Shown here piece after piece: positions 30,511 through 43,983 of a stretch of DNA of 64,000 bases; positions within the stretch are counted from its first letter, which is position 1; the number at the start of each line of letters is the position of its first letter. Under the pieces are notes generated by a model. That model ran no database searches, was not told where the DNA came from, and was given only the letters and a program-made list of their open reading frames with translations. Both the position numbers and the translations under genes were made by a program. The DNA is from Mactromeris polynyma (Eukaryota; Mollusca; Bivalvia; Venerida; Mactridae). The stretch lies in contig JASFXZ010000013.1 of the NCBI GenBank assembly GCA_032209605.1, positions 9,445,901 through 9,509,900 on the forward strand, written 5' to 3'.

Positions 30511-33500
30511 ACAAAAATACGTGTGAAAGCAAATCCACAGAAACAGAAAATCACCCTCTTCTTAAACGGCTGGACTTAGCTAGATATTTTCCGGGAAAGA
30601 TACAATTATTCGATGTAGTTTCCATCGCTCAAGAAGACATTATGTCTCTTAAAGGAAGACAGGAAAAGAAATTACCCTGGATATTGTTAAGAAAATTGAT
30701 GTTCGTGGATGAAAATGCATTTTGTTTGGACGACCCTACAGAAAAGAAAGTACATGCTACAGATGCAGATTTGGATGAATCATCATCTGATGAGGAGTAT
30801 AGTTCGGATGAGTGCACAGAGTCGGAGGCAAAGTTAAACTATTTAGATGTGTTTCTGTTAGTATATCAATGTTGTTGTCCTATGTTGCAGCAGCATTTAT
30901 TTCAGAAAATGTTCCTTTGTAAATTTGCTGTTCCTTTTCTTGTCACACCATTGAATAATGATATACCTATATTATCATTGTGGCCATTGCGATCTTTAGT
31001 GGTCGAAACTAGTTCTGAGGAAAATCGTATGCTTGAGTGCAATGTCTTAGATTTACCAACTAGGTGTGTAGCATTTTGTCGAATTGGGCGTCCAATAATG
31101 TCAAAATCGCAACTGCTCAACAGATTTGTTTCGGACGAAAGTTCAAAAACATTCTTTAACTATAGTAGTCAATCTGGAAATGTCCCGAAATCGGTGTGTA
31201 TCGAATATATTGAAACATTTTGGTTGCTGAGAGCAGGTACTAAAATTGACAAATTTGATAACGCAACAATGGTTTTGAATTTGAGAGGGTGTATTAGATC
31301 CTTTGGCAAGCAAACAATGACATTCGTGAGTAGGTTTGGTGATACAATATCAGTGTTTGTACAGAAGGCCGAACTAATCGAGTGCAAGGCCGACCTTGAG
31401 TACATAACTTCGTTATACAAAACTGTTATACTTGTCATCGTCGGTTCGTCTAAGAAGAAAGTAACTGACTTTATGTCAGATTTAAAATTATTCGCCAACA
31501 ATCATAAATGCACTATTTCGGTAGTTTCAACGTACGACAAAAAAGAAAAGAAAATGAAATCTGAAGAGAATATTACCGAAGAAATTGTTGAAATCATACA
31601 GAAAGAAACACAACAACAAAAACCAAAGTCATTCGAAAAAAGATTGAAAGAATATACTGATGCACAAATATGTACTGATGAACAGTCTGAAGCATGTGAA
31701 TATGGTAAAATGAAGGCATCGGAATTCTGCGCACTTGTAAATTTAGATGAAGCGTTTCTTTCTTTGAAGGAGAAAGTGACGCCAGTTCACTCTACGGTTG
31801 CTAGAGATTTAGGAAAACTTTTAAAAGAGCTAAGGAGAGAAAAGGATATCAAAGTACAAGAAACAAAGAGAGAAGAAATAAACCAAGTCCGTGACAATAT
31901 AAAAACAAATATAACAGAACCAATCAAACAAGTTTTAAACGTTTTGTGTGACGATATTTCTTTAGAAAAAATAGACTTCTTTTTAGCATGGTTGGGATAT
32001 TATATTTCTCGAACTAGTAGACGTCATCTTTCAGAATTAAAAGTGAGGCACAATGAAGCATGGGAAAAATTCCAAAAAATAAAACATGACAAGCAAAATC
32101 TTGAGGAAGAAAATAATGAAATAAGGCTAGTAGAATCCATAATGGATGCTGCATCATTCTCAGTAGGCCATTTATTTCGAGAAATAGGGTTAATATATGA
32201 CAACGTGTGTGATCTCGAACCAGGCGCAAACGAATTAAATATTCCATCAATAGAACGCGTTGCTTCAGTTGTAGGAAAATTAATGGCGAATGGGCGTCAA
32301 TTCGAGTTAATTGGCGGTGAAAGTTTCTATTTACAACAAAAATGGCTGTCTAAGATATTTTTTAGTTTGGATAATGAAATACACAGCAGTAAAATAATGA
32401 CAATAAGTGTTCTGGGTATTCAGAGTTCTGGAAAGTCGACACTTTTCAATACGATGTTTGGAACGTTGTTTTCCACAAGTGCTGGTCGATGCACCAGAGG
32501 CATACATGCTCAGTTGATACCTCTCCATGCAGACTTTGTTTTACAAAGGCAGACTGAATATCAGTACATTCTGATACTTGACACTGAAGGATTACGACCT
32601 ACAGAGGTTACTCACGAGAATTATGAACACGATAATGAGTTGTCTACACTAATTGCTGGATTAGGAGATACTACAATAGTGAATGTTATGGGAGAAAACA
32701 CAAAAGAAATTCGAGATATTTTGCAAATTGTTGCACATGCATTCCTCCGCATTAAACTTGCTAACAAACACATTATTTTACGCAATCGGTGTACATTGGT
32801 TCAACAGAATATCACCGCTATTACCGCTAAAGATAATCTGAATGACGGGTTAAACAAGTTCGTCATAAGTCTTGATGAAATGACACAGGATTCTGCCAGA
32901 TGTGAAGGGGTGGAGGACATATGTACATTCAATCAAGTAATTAATTTTGACGTTTCTTCCGATGTCTGGTATCTCAAAAATGTTTGGCATGGAGACCCGC
33001 CATTTGGCCGAGTAAATGGAAATTACAGTGAAACGGCGAGCCAAATAAAACTGAACTTATTTAAACAAGACTCGGAAGTAAACAAATCACCTTACACATC
33101 ACTTCACCCTTTTATTGAGCGAACAAATGATTTGTGGCAAGGGGTGTTAAATGAGAACTTTGTTTTTTCATTTAAAAATAGTATCGAGAGAAGAGCATAT
33201 TTGAAAATGGATGAATTTATACAAGAAAAGCTATGGACCATTGAATTTTTCTTGACAAAGGAAACGTACACTATTGCACAAAAAGAATTTGCCAACTGTC
33301 ACACACTCGAGAAAATTAAAGATTGTGAAACGTTAATTACTGAAAGAAAACTATCACTCATCAATGATAACACAGCAGAAGCAGGGAAGTTCCTTAAAGA
33401 ATATTTCGATGAAAGTGAGCACAGGCATATTATTGCCCAATGGCAAGAAAATCAGCGGGGTCGGATCATAAGATTCTTCGATAAAATAACGGGCATTTGT

Positions 33501-35333
33501 GATGTCACTATACGAAATGTAAAAGAAAAAATCAGGATGAATCTGCGATTTATGATTAGCAAAAAGAAAAATGAGGAGGCGTTGAAACAGAAAACGTTAG
33601 AATATGCTAAAACTAAGTCAGTGAAAAACATTTCAGAAAGAGAGGAAAAAGAGTTATTTGATGATATTTGGGCAGAAAGTTTTGAAGAATTAAATCCCTC
33701 CTATCAAGCAGATGAATCTGCATTAAAACAGTTTTTTCATAAATTGCTTTTTGAAATGCATACTTCTCAAGGTCCTATATTGAAGGACATTCTACAACGG
33801 GTGAACTGGGACGGATATACCAATGTAAATGCACCGAAATCATTAATTTTCGAGAACACTGGCATTGATGATGATGACATCAGTTTTAAAAACAAATTGT
33901 TTGATGATGGACAAACACTACATGCCGTCAAACAGTTTGTTCAAAGCCTTTATAAAGATATATCTTATAAAATTGGAACGTTATGTCAAAACAATGAGCA
34001 AATTTCCGAGTCTCATATTCACGAATTGCTTCATTTCATTCGTGAACAATATACGTCAAAACAATTAGAAGAAAAAAAAGTTACATTCAAAGAAAAATTC
34101 TTTGTGAAGATAGATGTTTATGTAAGCATAGTTGCAAATAATATATTTGAAGAACACAACAAAAAATACCAGCAAAAATTACGCGAGAATTATGAATTCT
34201 GTAGGCAACAACAAATGCTTTTGTTTAAAGGCTATCTTGAAATACGAAAAAGTGAGGATAATGTGGCAGATATTATTACCGACATTATTTATAGGCACAT
34301 AGATAGTGAGGCGGTTGTTCAGTTGTCACATCAGATACGAGATATACTGCATGGTAAATTACCAGGAAATAAAAATCGTTTGATTATTGACATTTGTATT
34401 GAATTATTGGATGCTAACGATTTTGAAAGAATAATGTCTTATATCAATTCTCCTTTTGAAACAGCTCAAACATGGTTTGAACATAAAGCAAATTCTATTC
34501 TTTTTGATGAAAATTCAAAACAATTTGCTAAGTGTAGTCTAATGATTGTCGACGGCTTATTCTCGAATGTTACAATCAGCTTAATGTCACTTAAAGGAAA
34601 ATGTGATACAATGATTACCACTAAAGACTTAGTTAGCAGGCTTCATTTGAATTTGACTGACAACAATATTTTTATTCCGGAGACAGACTTCGGATCAGTC
34701 GAGATGTTGAATCAAACTGCAAAAATCGATTTAACAGCCGTTTGCAATGCAGTTGATGGCAAATTAAAAGCATTAATCGACACACAGAAAGAGTTATATA
34801 CTTTGTATACTAAATATACCGTGCGGTGGAAGGAACATTGCCCAGTGCAAAATATGTTTAAAAATGTCTGGGGTTGTTGTGAATTATGTCCGTATTGTGA
34901 CGAACCGTGCGAAAAATCAACCGAATCACATGCTGAGGATCACACATGTGTGCAACATCGACCACAATGTTGCAGAGGTATCAGGAAAAGTAGCAATGAA
35001 CAAGCAGTCTCATACACTTGTAATTACTATATTAACGACGCGGATTATAGTCATACTTGTGCTGTATTTAAATACAAATGTAATGATGAGAAATCTGATT
35101 GTGTTAACGAAAGTCATAAGTACCGCGAGTACAGAACATTCTTGAAGGACTGGTATATACATCCAAGTTCTGATATGCACGACTCGTCAAAGTTCTGGCT
35201 TTGGTTTGTTGGGAGGTTTAAGAATGAACTCGCAAAAAGATTTCACTATAAAATAGACGACATTCCGGATTCATGGAGCAACATTTCATCTGAGGATTCA
35301 AAGGAAAGCTTGCGAACGACGTATAAATACTAA
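30511..35333 (+). CDS. Very large interferon-inducible-type GTPase (VLIG/GVIN-like), main exon
   Basis: The longest frame in the window: 1,563 codons from the ATG at 30,642, and open without a stop back to the acceptor TTTTATTCAG at 30,510, giving 1,606 codons. The extra N-terminal residues (PLLKRLDLARYFPGKIQLFD) fit the start of VLIG/URGCP-like proteins, so 30,642 is probably not the true start. Counting from that ATG: an acidic Ser-rich patch at 41-61; a large helical N-terminal region; the G domain with P-loop GIQSSGKSTLFN near 590-600 and DTEGLRP near 646-652; long coiled-coil-like segments at about 860-1,350; and a Cys/His cluster near 1,410-1,490 (CELCPYCDEPCEKS, HTCVQHRPQCC). One giant coding exon is typical of VLIG genes. 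In vertebrates they are interferon-induced dynamin-superfamily GTPases; a role in mollusc defence is inferred. Confidence 0.93.
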
Positions 35334-35337
35334 ATTA

Positions 35338-35343
35338 AATAAA
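35338..35343 (+). terminator. Poly(A) signal of the GTPase gene
   Basis: AATAAA starts four bases after the TAA stop codon, giving a very short 3' untranslated region if used. A second AATAAA occurs about 90 bases further, in CATGAATAAATTAATG near 35,434. Confidence 0.45.
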
Positions 35344-36169
35344 GGACAGCAACTATGTTTTGAATGTTTATTTTTAAATAAGAATATCCAATCCACTTAA
35401 ATGTGTCTCTTTTATACACACGTACTGTAGGCCATGAATAAATTAATGACATACTAATCTGAACTCAGAGAAATATTAAGGCTGCCCTGTTTTATGGAAT
35501 GTCTTCACCATAGCAGATAAAAACTCGTTATCATTGTCAAAATAATTGATGCGTGCCAAAATGACTGAATCTCAATTTCTTCGTGCACTAAATGTAAGAT
35601 AATAAATCAATACTAAATAATTAGCAAACTCCACAAGACATAAAGGAGAATAAAGACCTATACATGTACGTTCATACATCGTACTGCATTTATGTACAAT
35701 TTTGTATTACATTCGTGAAAAATTGTCAACTTGAATTATCAATTCTGCGAGTTCATGTAGTTTAGTTTGATAGGATATTTAGGATTGTTTTATTCGTACA
35801 ATGATCCATTTCCTGTTAACAATGTTATTGTGTCCATGTAGTTATGTAATGTCATAGGATTTACATGATTGTGAGGATTTATTTATTTTGTTACAGTCGA
35901 TCATTTTTTTTAAATTTCGCCGCCTCTCATTCTTGAATTAACCCTTGAATATTGAGTCCCTTCTGCTATTTTGTATATCGGACGATCCCTAATTGATGAG
36001 CAGCAACCGACGTTCATTGCGAAGCGGCATCCTCATATTTGAGGAGGTTAAGTAAGCAATGGTGGGAGAAGTCGTTATTACTAGAAAACAATATTTGGGA
36101 TTGATTTTCAACAACTATAAGTTGTTATTAAATAATGCACTATTTTACAATGATGATTTGATTTAAAGG
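35344..36169. other. 3' flank of the GTPase gene, no gene seen
   Basis: AT-rich sequence; the only local structure noted is a small hairpin, CCTCATATTTGAGG, near 36,031. Confidence 0.4.
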
Positions 36170-38760
36170 AGAGTAAACGTACACGCGAGTATACAATATC
36201 CTGGCGCGTTGAATTTGCTGTGGAATTGTGTCGAATTTTGTAAATTGTTTGTGAGTGTACTCTTAATTGATTGATTATAATTTAATGATTTAATGTGTAA
36301 CATTGTTTGAATTGGATTTCATATGATATGTAAGTACTTCATTTATATGATATTCCTTGACAATAACGTAGCTCCAACACGAATAGTTGGACTCGTCCAT
36401 TTTATCTAAACGGACAATGTTGAACTTACCGTGTGTTGCATTTGACCGGAAAACAAGGTGAAAAACTAAAACTTGTGATGTAACTATTATTACTATGACA
36501 TGTTGCACCACCAAAGAAATAAACAATAATTGTATATATTGTTACATAATTGATATATAATTTCCTTACAGTAGCCTTGCGCTCCGTAAATCTTGTTTTT
36601 TCCAGTCCAGAATCTATATGAATGTTACACGTCATCGCTTAGGAAAATTTCATCAATTTGTATATAAATGTATGTACTGTGTCGATGTTCCAGGATTTAG
36701 AAAAGTTATCATTTGTTTTATCTAAAAAAATGTTGTTGTTTGTGTTGGGAAGTAAACCCCAATGCAAGCATATATATTGTTTGTTTATATATTATACATT
36801 CCACTTATTGTTATCACATAAGTTGTATTTTGTTATTAAAACATATTTATGTCATATGTATATACATGACAAAGGTACTAACAAAGCACCTTTTGTTGAT
36901 GTTTTAAACCTACTGAATGGGTAGTTTAGTTGTTTTGTTTTCTATGGTAATGTGTTATCAATAACAATGAAAATACGGATCATCTGAACCAGAATATGCA
37001 ACACTGTGTGTGTCGAATTGGAGGCTATACATACATTCTTGTATCAATTATATGAAATTAAAATTGTTTTGCACGTATGACTGAATATTTAAGTACATGA
37101 ATTTGTCAAATTTGAACCGTGCAATAAAATGTGGATGAACAACTTCAATTTTTGATACTAACAAAAGTACAGTTTTGATGCATTTTGTGATGAACCATTA
37201 TGTTTGCGCTAGTTATAATTTTGATACGATTTCTCTTATTTAACTAGTGTACGCTTTAACATGATATGGCCAAGTTAACACTCATGTAACTATATTTTTA
37301 CTCTACGGATATGTAACCAAATTTATTGAGGGGTACGTTTTTTTAGTTGCGACATTCTTAATGCGATAAGTATTATTAGAAACAAAATCGTACTTTCCTC
37401 CTGTTATAGCGGTTAACTAAATTACTTATATTTTGTTCACTGTATAGAATTTGTATCTTGCATATCTTTTGGTTGTACGTACTGTATTTAATGGCCATAC
37501 ACCTTTTGAGATGTGGTGAAAACTGTACATAGTTGTTTTTCTTGTTTTCATAAACTTATAATTGTTAGTGTCTTACGTTGAAAGAGTTCTTGTTTTGGTG
37601 AAAATTATTATGTTAGTATCTGTATATATTGTTTTAAAGGGATGCAACATGTACAACGTACATGTACAAGATCCTTTAAACGATCGCCTTGAATTTGCTG
37701 TGAAATTGTGTGAATTGTGTGTGATTGTACTCTTTATTGGATTGATTATATTGATATAATGTTTAGTGTTGTTTGAATTTGCTTTCAAACGATATGTATG
37801 TTGTTGTTTTATATGCTATTCTTTGACGATGACGTGGCTCCTACACAAATAGTAGGACGCAGTGTTGCATTTGACCGGTAAACAAGGTGAACATTAAAAT
37901 GCTTACTATTGCATGTTGCATCACCAATGTAATTAACAATAATGGTCTATATTGATATAATTGATATATACTTACTTTACATTAGCCTTGCGGTCCGTAA
38001 ATTTTGTATTTACTAGATCAGAATCTATTTGAATATTACACGTCATCGCTGAGGAATAGTTCATCAATATGTATATATGTATTGTGTCTATGTTTCAGGA
38101 ATAAGAAAATATATCTTTGGATGATAAATGATGTATAATGATGTTGCATCAATTATTTCGTTCACATCTTGCTATATACTAATATTTTCATGCATTATAG
38201 CCTGATGGCAAATAGATTATTACATAAGTCCGATTACAAATAAACTACAAATGTATTTTAAGATTCATTTGATTTTCATAAGTGTTATTGTACTGTGTAA
38301 AAAGGGGCTTGTTTTCATGTTTATTATAACAACATTTAGTCCGAGAATAACTAAAAACACAGTGCAACGTATAATACTCTGAGATATAGCCCGGAGAGTT
38401 TCACTCTGCAATAATGGCTTGTAACGCACTGACCGTCTTTTAGAGATATATACTTTAAAAATATATACGGCACTGAAATATTTGTTGTAAAAGTAATTTA
38501 TCTTTGCAGTCTATCCGCACGTTCTGTTTTACCTAGAAATGTGTTTGTTTTGTTGGGACGTAAACTATCATGTATATTGTTTCTTGTATATGTATTATAT
38601 TTTCCACTTATTTTTATCACATTAGTTGTATGTTTGTTATTAAAACCTATTTATGCCATATATTTACATGACAAATGTTCTAACAAAACACATTTTGTTA
38701 ATGTTTTTAAACCTGCTGGATGAATGTGTTATCAATACCTGAAATACAAATGTTGCAACT
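36170..38760 (+). repeat. Large direct repeat downstream of the GTPase gene (two copies)
   Basis: The sequence at about 36,200-36,930 recurs at about 37,680-38,730, with an extra ~400 bases in the second copy between about 38,100 and 38,500. Shared landmarks in order: TTGAATTTGCTGTGGAATTG, CTTGACAATAACGTAGCTCC, GCATTTGACCGG, GTAGCCTTGCGCTCCGTAAA, ACACGTCATCGCT and TTTTGTTGATGTTT. The 700 bases between the copies show no feature. No reading frame is conserved between copies, so this is duplicated non-coding DNA or an old element. Confidence 0.7.
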
Positions 38761-38830
38761 AAATCTTGATTGTATAGTTTTACTCGATTATAATATTTTG
38801 AACACCCATATCACAAGATTTAAATAGTTA

Positions 38831-39715
38831 GTCATAGGAAAGATATTGGAGGAGCTGATTTAGTTTTAAGCTGCCAAGAATAAGATACATAATGCAAAAC
38901 ATCAGTTCTTTATTGCACTGTATGTTACAAGCGAAGACTAAACATACATAATTTCGAAAAGATGTTGTTCATAGTTAATATTACAATAATAATTCAATTA
39001 CATCATGTTATGTCTCGTGTATTTGCATATTATCAATTCCTATCAGTTATCAAAGTACACAATTAATTATTTGAAAAACCTCGATATGCAATTGATGGAC
39101 ATATTTTAATCGTTATGAGAATAAGTAATATGCTTGGTAAAGCTTCGTAGAATGTGTCGAAAAGTACGACTCAAATGTGAACTATTTGTCGATCGATGCA
39201 ATTCCAGAGTGCTACATTTGGTTTCATAACGCGATAAATAAAGCTCTTTAATGACTGGTACAAAGATGGTGACGATGATAAATTCAGTAAGTCATAGGAA
39301 AGGTATATATACGAAAGACTACTAAAACGTGTTAAATTGACTAATTCCGATTTTTTCTGATTTTTTAAGCTGTCAATTTATAATATGAAAATTTGGTAAA
39401 TTAAGTGCAAAACATCTGTTTTTATAACACTATAGGTTACAATTACTTCATGCAATGTGTGCATGTGCATTTAGACATTGTCCATTCTCAAATTGTACTA
39501 TTTGTTATTTGGAAATAGATGAAAAACCTTAACCTCGGCAATTGGTTGACACATTTAAATCGTCACAACTTTGAACTATCTGTCGATCGATGCAATTCCA
39601 GACTGCTACACTTTGTTTCATAAAGCCATGAGTCTAAAATGATACAAACAAAGAGCTCTGTAAAGAGTGATACGCAGATGGTGACTATGATGAAAGTCAC
39701 TTGTGATTGTTCATT
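38831..39715 (+). repeat. Tandem duplication of about 410-460 bp
   Basis: Copies at about 38,831-39,284 and 39,291-39,715 share AGTCATAGGAAAG, GTGCAAAACATC, a GTCGATCGATGCAATTCCAG block and ATGGTGACGATGAT. They are diverged by small insertions and deletions. No coding capacity. Confidence 0.65.
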
Positions 39716-40989
39716 CCAATTGAGTAAGTTGTATCGTGTTATATGTATTTTTTCAAGTGTATAATAATGTACCAGAGCATGTATTTGTATAATTTAATCT
39801 GCTTGTCATATTTAGTCTATGTACAAATGATGTAAACATTGTATGTATTTTTGTTCATTGTTTGCTGGTTGCTTAGAATATTGCGGATTGTTAATGCTTG
39901 TTTCATAGCCGTACTTTATCAGAATTGTAATTATGAACAATGTTGTATATTACTGGCCAAATCGATTGTGTATTTCAAATTGAGTTTTCTTCTCATAACG
40001 CAGTAATTTACTAAATAGTACATAGATGGACTGTGAATAATAGGAATACATCTGGGATGAGGCTCATTGCTCTTTTACTGGATATACACTTATTAGGAAA
40101 TTACGGACCTGTGCTTCATTTCAAATTCTTTAAACCTGAATACTGGTCATTGTTTAAGTATGTTGAAGTATGATAATGCAATGTGTAAACGATACATGTT
40201 CTAAATACACGCTTAAATTGTTAAATAAATTTGAGACACTTCATAATTATTATGTTTACCAAATTCATTTAAATTATACTTTTATTGAAATATTTGCTTT
40301 ATTTGTCCTGTTTTGATTGCTTGCTTCTAATAAAATACTCATACTCAGAATAGACAAATGATTTATTGTCTCATTTACCTGCTGTCAAACCAAACATCTA
40401 TTCTCCAACAGTAACGTGTCATGAACAAAAAAGTGGACGCGTCAAATAAATAAATGATTTGTACGACTACATTTTCAAAATACACAATTATAATTATAAA
40501 CCAGGAAGTCATTTTTTTTCTGTAGCGAAGGCATATTTGTGTGGCAAGTTACGTCGTCTTACCAGCGATACTTTTTCACCATGCTTACTTGTCGATTGAC
40601 AAAGCGCAAAGAGTTCTTTTTACAAATAACCTTTTAAATGAATGCGTACTGCTGTTTGCACGTTAATGTTTGGGAATAGAATATTTATCAACAATCAAAC
40701 ATTACAATCCATGAAATCGAGATTTTCGGCAAATATATTTTCATGTAAAATATCGACACTTAATTTTCACAATTCCATGGACACGCCGAAAAGGAATCCA
40801 GTCACGTGAAAAATCAATATCGCACTGGTCACGCAACTCTATAGAGAAAACTAAACACACAGTTGAAATGTAATTTAACTATTCACGCACATATAATTCA
40901 ACAGATTTGTACCATATAACGATTTGATGAAATGTACCGATGCATTCTACTGACGACATCAGCTCGAATTACAAAACGGCACATATTTC
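39716..40989. other. No gene recognised
   Basis: AT-rich DNA between the tandem duplication and block B. No convincing frame or repeat. Confidence 0.4.
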
Positions 40990-42799
40990 GCAAATCTTAT
41001 CAATCAAGTATCTGAGTATGCATTTGAACCATATTACACCACTGGCACGTGATAATGCATTCTCAGTGATTGAAAAAAAAAGAATAGCATGGTTAATAGT
41101 AATGGATACTTAAGAAGCTATATCGAGGAGAATGTTAATGCATGGTTGTAGCTGACCTTCTTAGCATATTGAAAAGTCAGAATACGGTAGGCTACGATCT
41201 CACTTCTAACTTCCATTGACAAATCCAAGCACAGAAGATACATAAAACAAGACCAAACATATCATGCGGTACACACATTATGTGGAGTGAAAAGACAGTA
41301 ATTACACCATCATTAGTTATGAAAAAAGCCAGTCTAATTGACGAGGAAATATGAATGTTGAGTTGAAGTTGTTTTAGTTTCACGATGGTTCTAAAGTGAA
41401 CCTTTAGGTTAAGTCAATGTCAGGTTGTGCTGAGATTGTTGACCGTGCACTTTTATGATGTTGTTCTTTTTGAGTGTTTTTGTCATACCCTATTCGAGTA
41501 TATTTCAAAGCGGTTAACAGAGTTTTCAAGGTAGGTAACTGCAGTCTTGAATAATGTTGTTTCTTGCCTTTCATAGTTTCCCTTATTTGATCCCATCATA
41601 CGGCGGTCTGAACAAGCTGTGAATTATGCACGTATTGCCTATTCGTGAGGTCCATATGAGAGTTTCCGAACAGAGAAAGGGTTAGCTATCCAGGGCGTTG
41701 CCTCAGGTTGAGGCACGTTTCCTTAGCCGAATTATCGACCAAATGTAGACAATTGTTTATTATAAAATTATTCAACTCACATGATACAGTGTATACAGAG
41801 GTAAACAACACTAACATTTGCATTTTTATTTCTTTTTATTATTCAATCAAATTCCAAATACGTTGAACACCATGTTTGGCAAGTCAACGGGTATTTCTGT
41901 ATTGTCGTGTCCGTGTTCATTACAATAAGATGATTTCGCTGTCGGCCACATTTGAATGTTTATATTCTGATAAGAAGTCTCAGCACATTTGTGCCTTACT
42001 AGAGTCGAACGTGAATGAAGTCAACACGTGTTTCAGATTTCGTCCACTGCTCAAAACTTTTTATCATAAAGCATGCGTCTGTGATTAGACCAAGCAATGT
42101 AACAACAAATGCAATTTTGATAATAATATACCATACAATGGTAGAATGTATTCAAATACATGTATAATAAATGTGTTTAGAATTACCTTATTGGTATACA
42201 GTTGGAAATCATGAAATAACAGAGTATGCCAGTCATTAAGTGTACAATAATTGGTCGTATGCTATCATCTATTTGTGAACAATTACTTTGAAAATATAAA
42301 TATTACAATACAATACAAAACTGTTGTCTGTCAACGTTTACCTACTGGACACGATAGAGGCCTCATCTATTTGTACCCAATCTTCATGAAACAAGGCCGG
42401 TATATTTGTTTTGGTAAACTCTCGGAGGAGATTGAAATTGGTTCATGTGAGGTAAAATACTAAAAATGCTCATAATAAGTCATTGAAATCTGGATCAAAC
42501 TTTAAACTGGGTAATTTTGATTTACAAATGAATGAGATCACTTGTTTTACATAGATTTATAACGCTCGTACATAGACTTTTGTAGAACTTTTTTTATCAA
42601 ACTCTGTGTAGGAATGATATATTGCGACAATACTTTGAATGTTGCATTTAACAATTCAATACTGTCTCATTCCAAATTGCAAACAACAATAATATGAGTT
42701 TGTAGTAGCATACTTATGGACAGGTTGAAATATTTTATAAAATGCAAACAAACCGGCAAATATGCAAATATATTATGGACAAACTAGAGAACAGAAATC

Positions 42800-43330
42800 T
42801 ACAGTAGATTTATAGAAATGAACACTATCTATATTCAACGTTTCATTTCAATCCATTCAGTGCTTTCAATGATAAGGCCCGGTCAAGCACCCATGAGCGA
42901 AAAATATATATGTTTAAAGGGAAATAATTCAGTAAATAATGAAGGTAGGATTATAGTTCTTATGCACAGCACCTCTTATTGCCTTCTATCTATATTCAAA
43001 GTTTCATTCGAACCCCTTCAGTACATTTCAGATATGGTCAGGACAAACACCTACTATGAAAAATATTATAATTTAAAAGGTGAGATATTTCATTAAATAT
43101 GGATAATGATAAGGTTGAAGCTCTTGCGCACTGCACGTCCTCTCAATGCTATACATCTACATTTTAAGTTTCATTTAAATCCCTTTAGCACTTTTTGAAT
43201 TCCGAACAAGCAACTTCCTTATCAATGCAAAACGAGTATGGTACTTGCGCACTGCTCTTGTGCATATTGCCCTCTGTCTATGTTTGAAAATGAATATGCA
43301 AAATTGTATGTAAAACCAAGCTGCATGTTT
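42800..43330. repeat. Degenerate molluscan repeat units in block B
   Basis: At least three units of about 120-190 bases with GCGCACTGC / TGCACAGCACCTC, TGCCTTCTATCTATATTCAAA and AGTTTCATTTAAATCCC phrases, of the same type as at 3,190-3,720 and 53,650-53,960. The 92-codon plus-strand frame here is not called. Confidence 0.5.
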
Positions 43331-43983
43331 AAGGTATAATGAAAACAACAATGTCAATACAATGTCAAAACATCTATAACTCCTCTATCGGATTTAACTA
43401 CAGTAAACAAAAAACAAGACAACGAAATATTCACAACGATATCAATATAGTGTTAAGTCCAGTTGGTTACATTATATATACGTGTTATATGATAAGTGAT
43501 AGAAGAAAAACCATTACGTTGTCAGAATAATATACAATGAATTATGTATCAAAACCTTAATTTATGGCGAGCATAAAGAATAAATTCATTTAACCCTTAC
43601 TAAATTCATCATGTATCTTAAAAAAACTCGTATATTTACGCAATTGATATACATACATTAGCATATTCATAATGCAGGTGGTGTATGTTGCGCATTTGGT
43701 TCTATTTCGTTAATTGATTTGCGAAAGGAAACATTACTTTGTTGTATACTTTCTACTTTAACAAATATTATTTTTTACACATACTAGAATTTTGTAGAAT
43801 ATTTCAAAACATTTTTCAAACGATGTTATAACTCAGTTGCAACACATCTCGTAAATCTATGAATTTCCGATCGTTATAGATGAGCATATTCGATGTTATC
43901 ACTTCAAACATCTCACTTACTTTTAAGCGTTTCATGTTACGTCTAGAAATTGTTTTGAACATATCATCAATATAGGTATAAGT

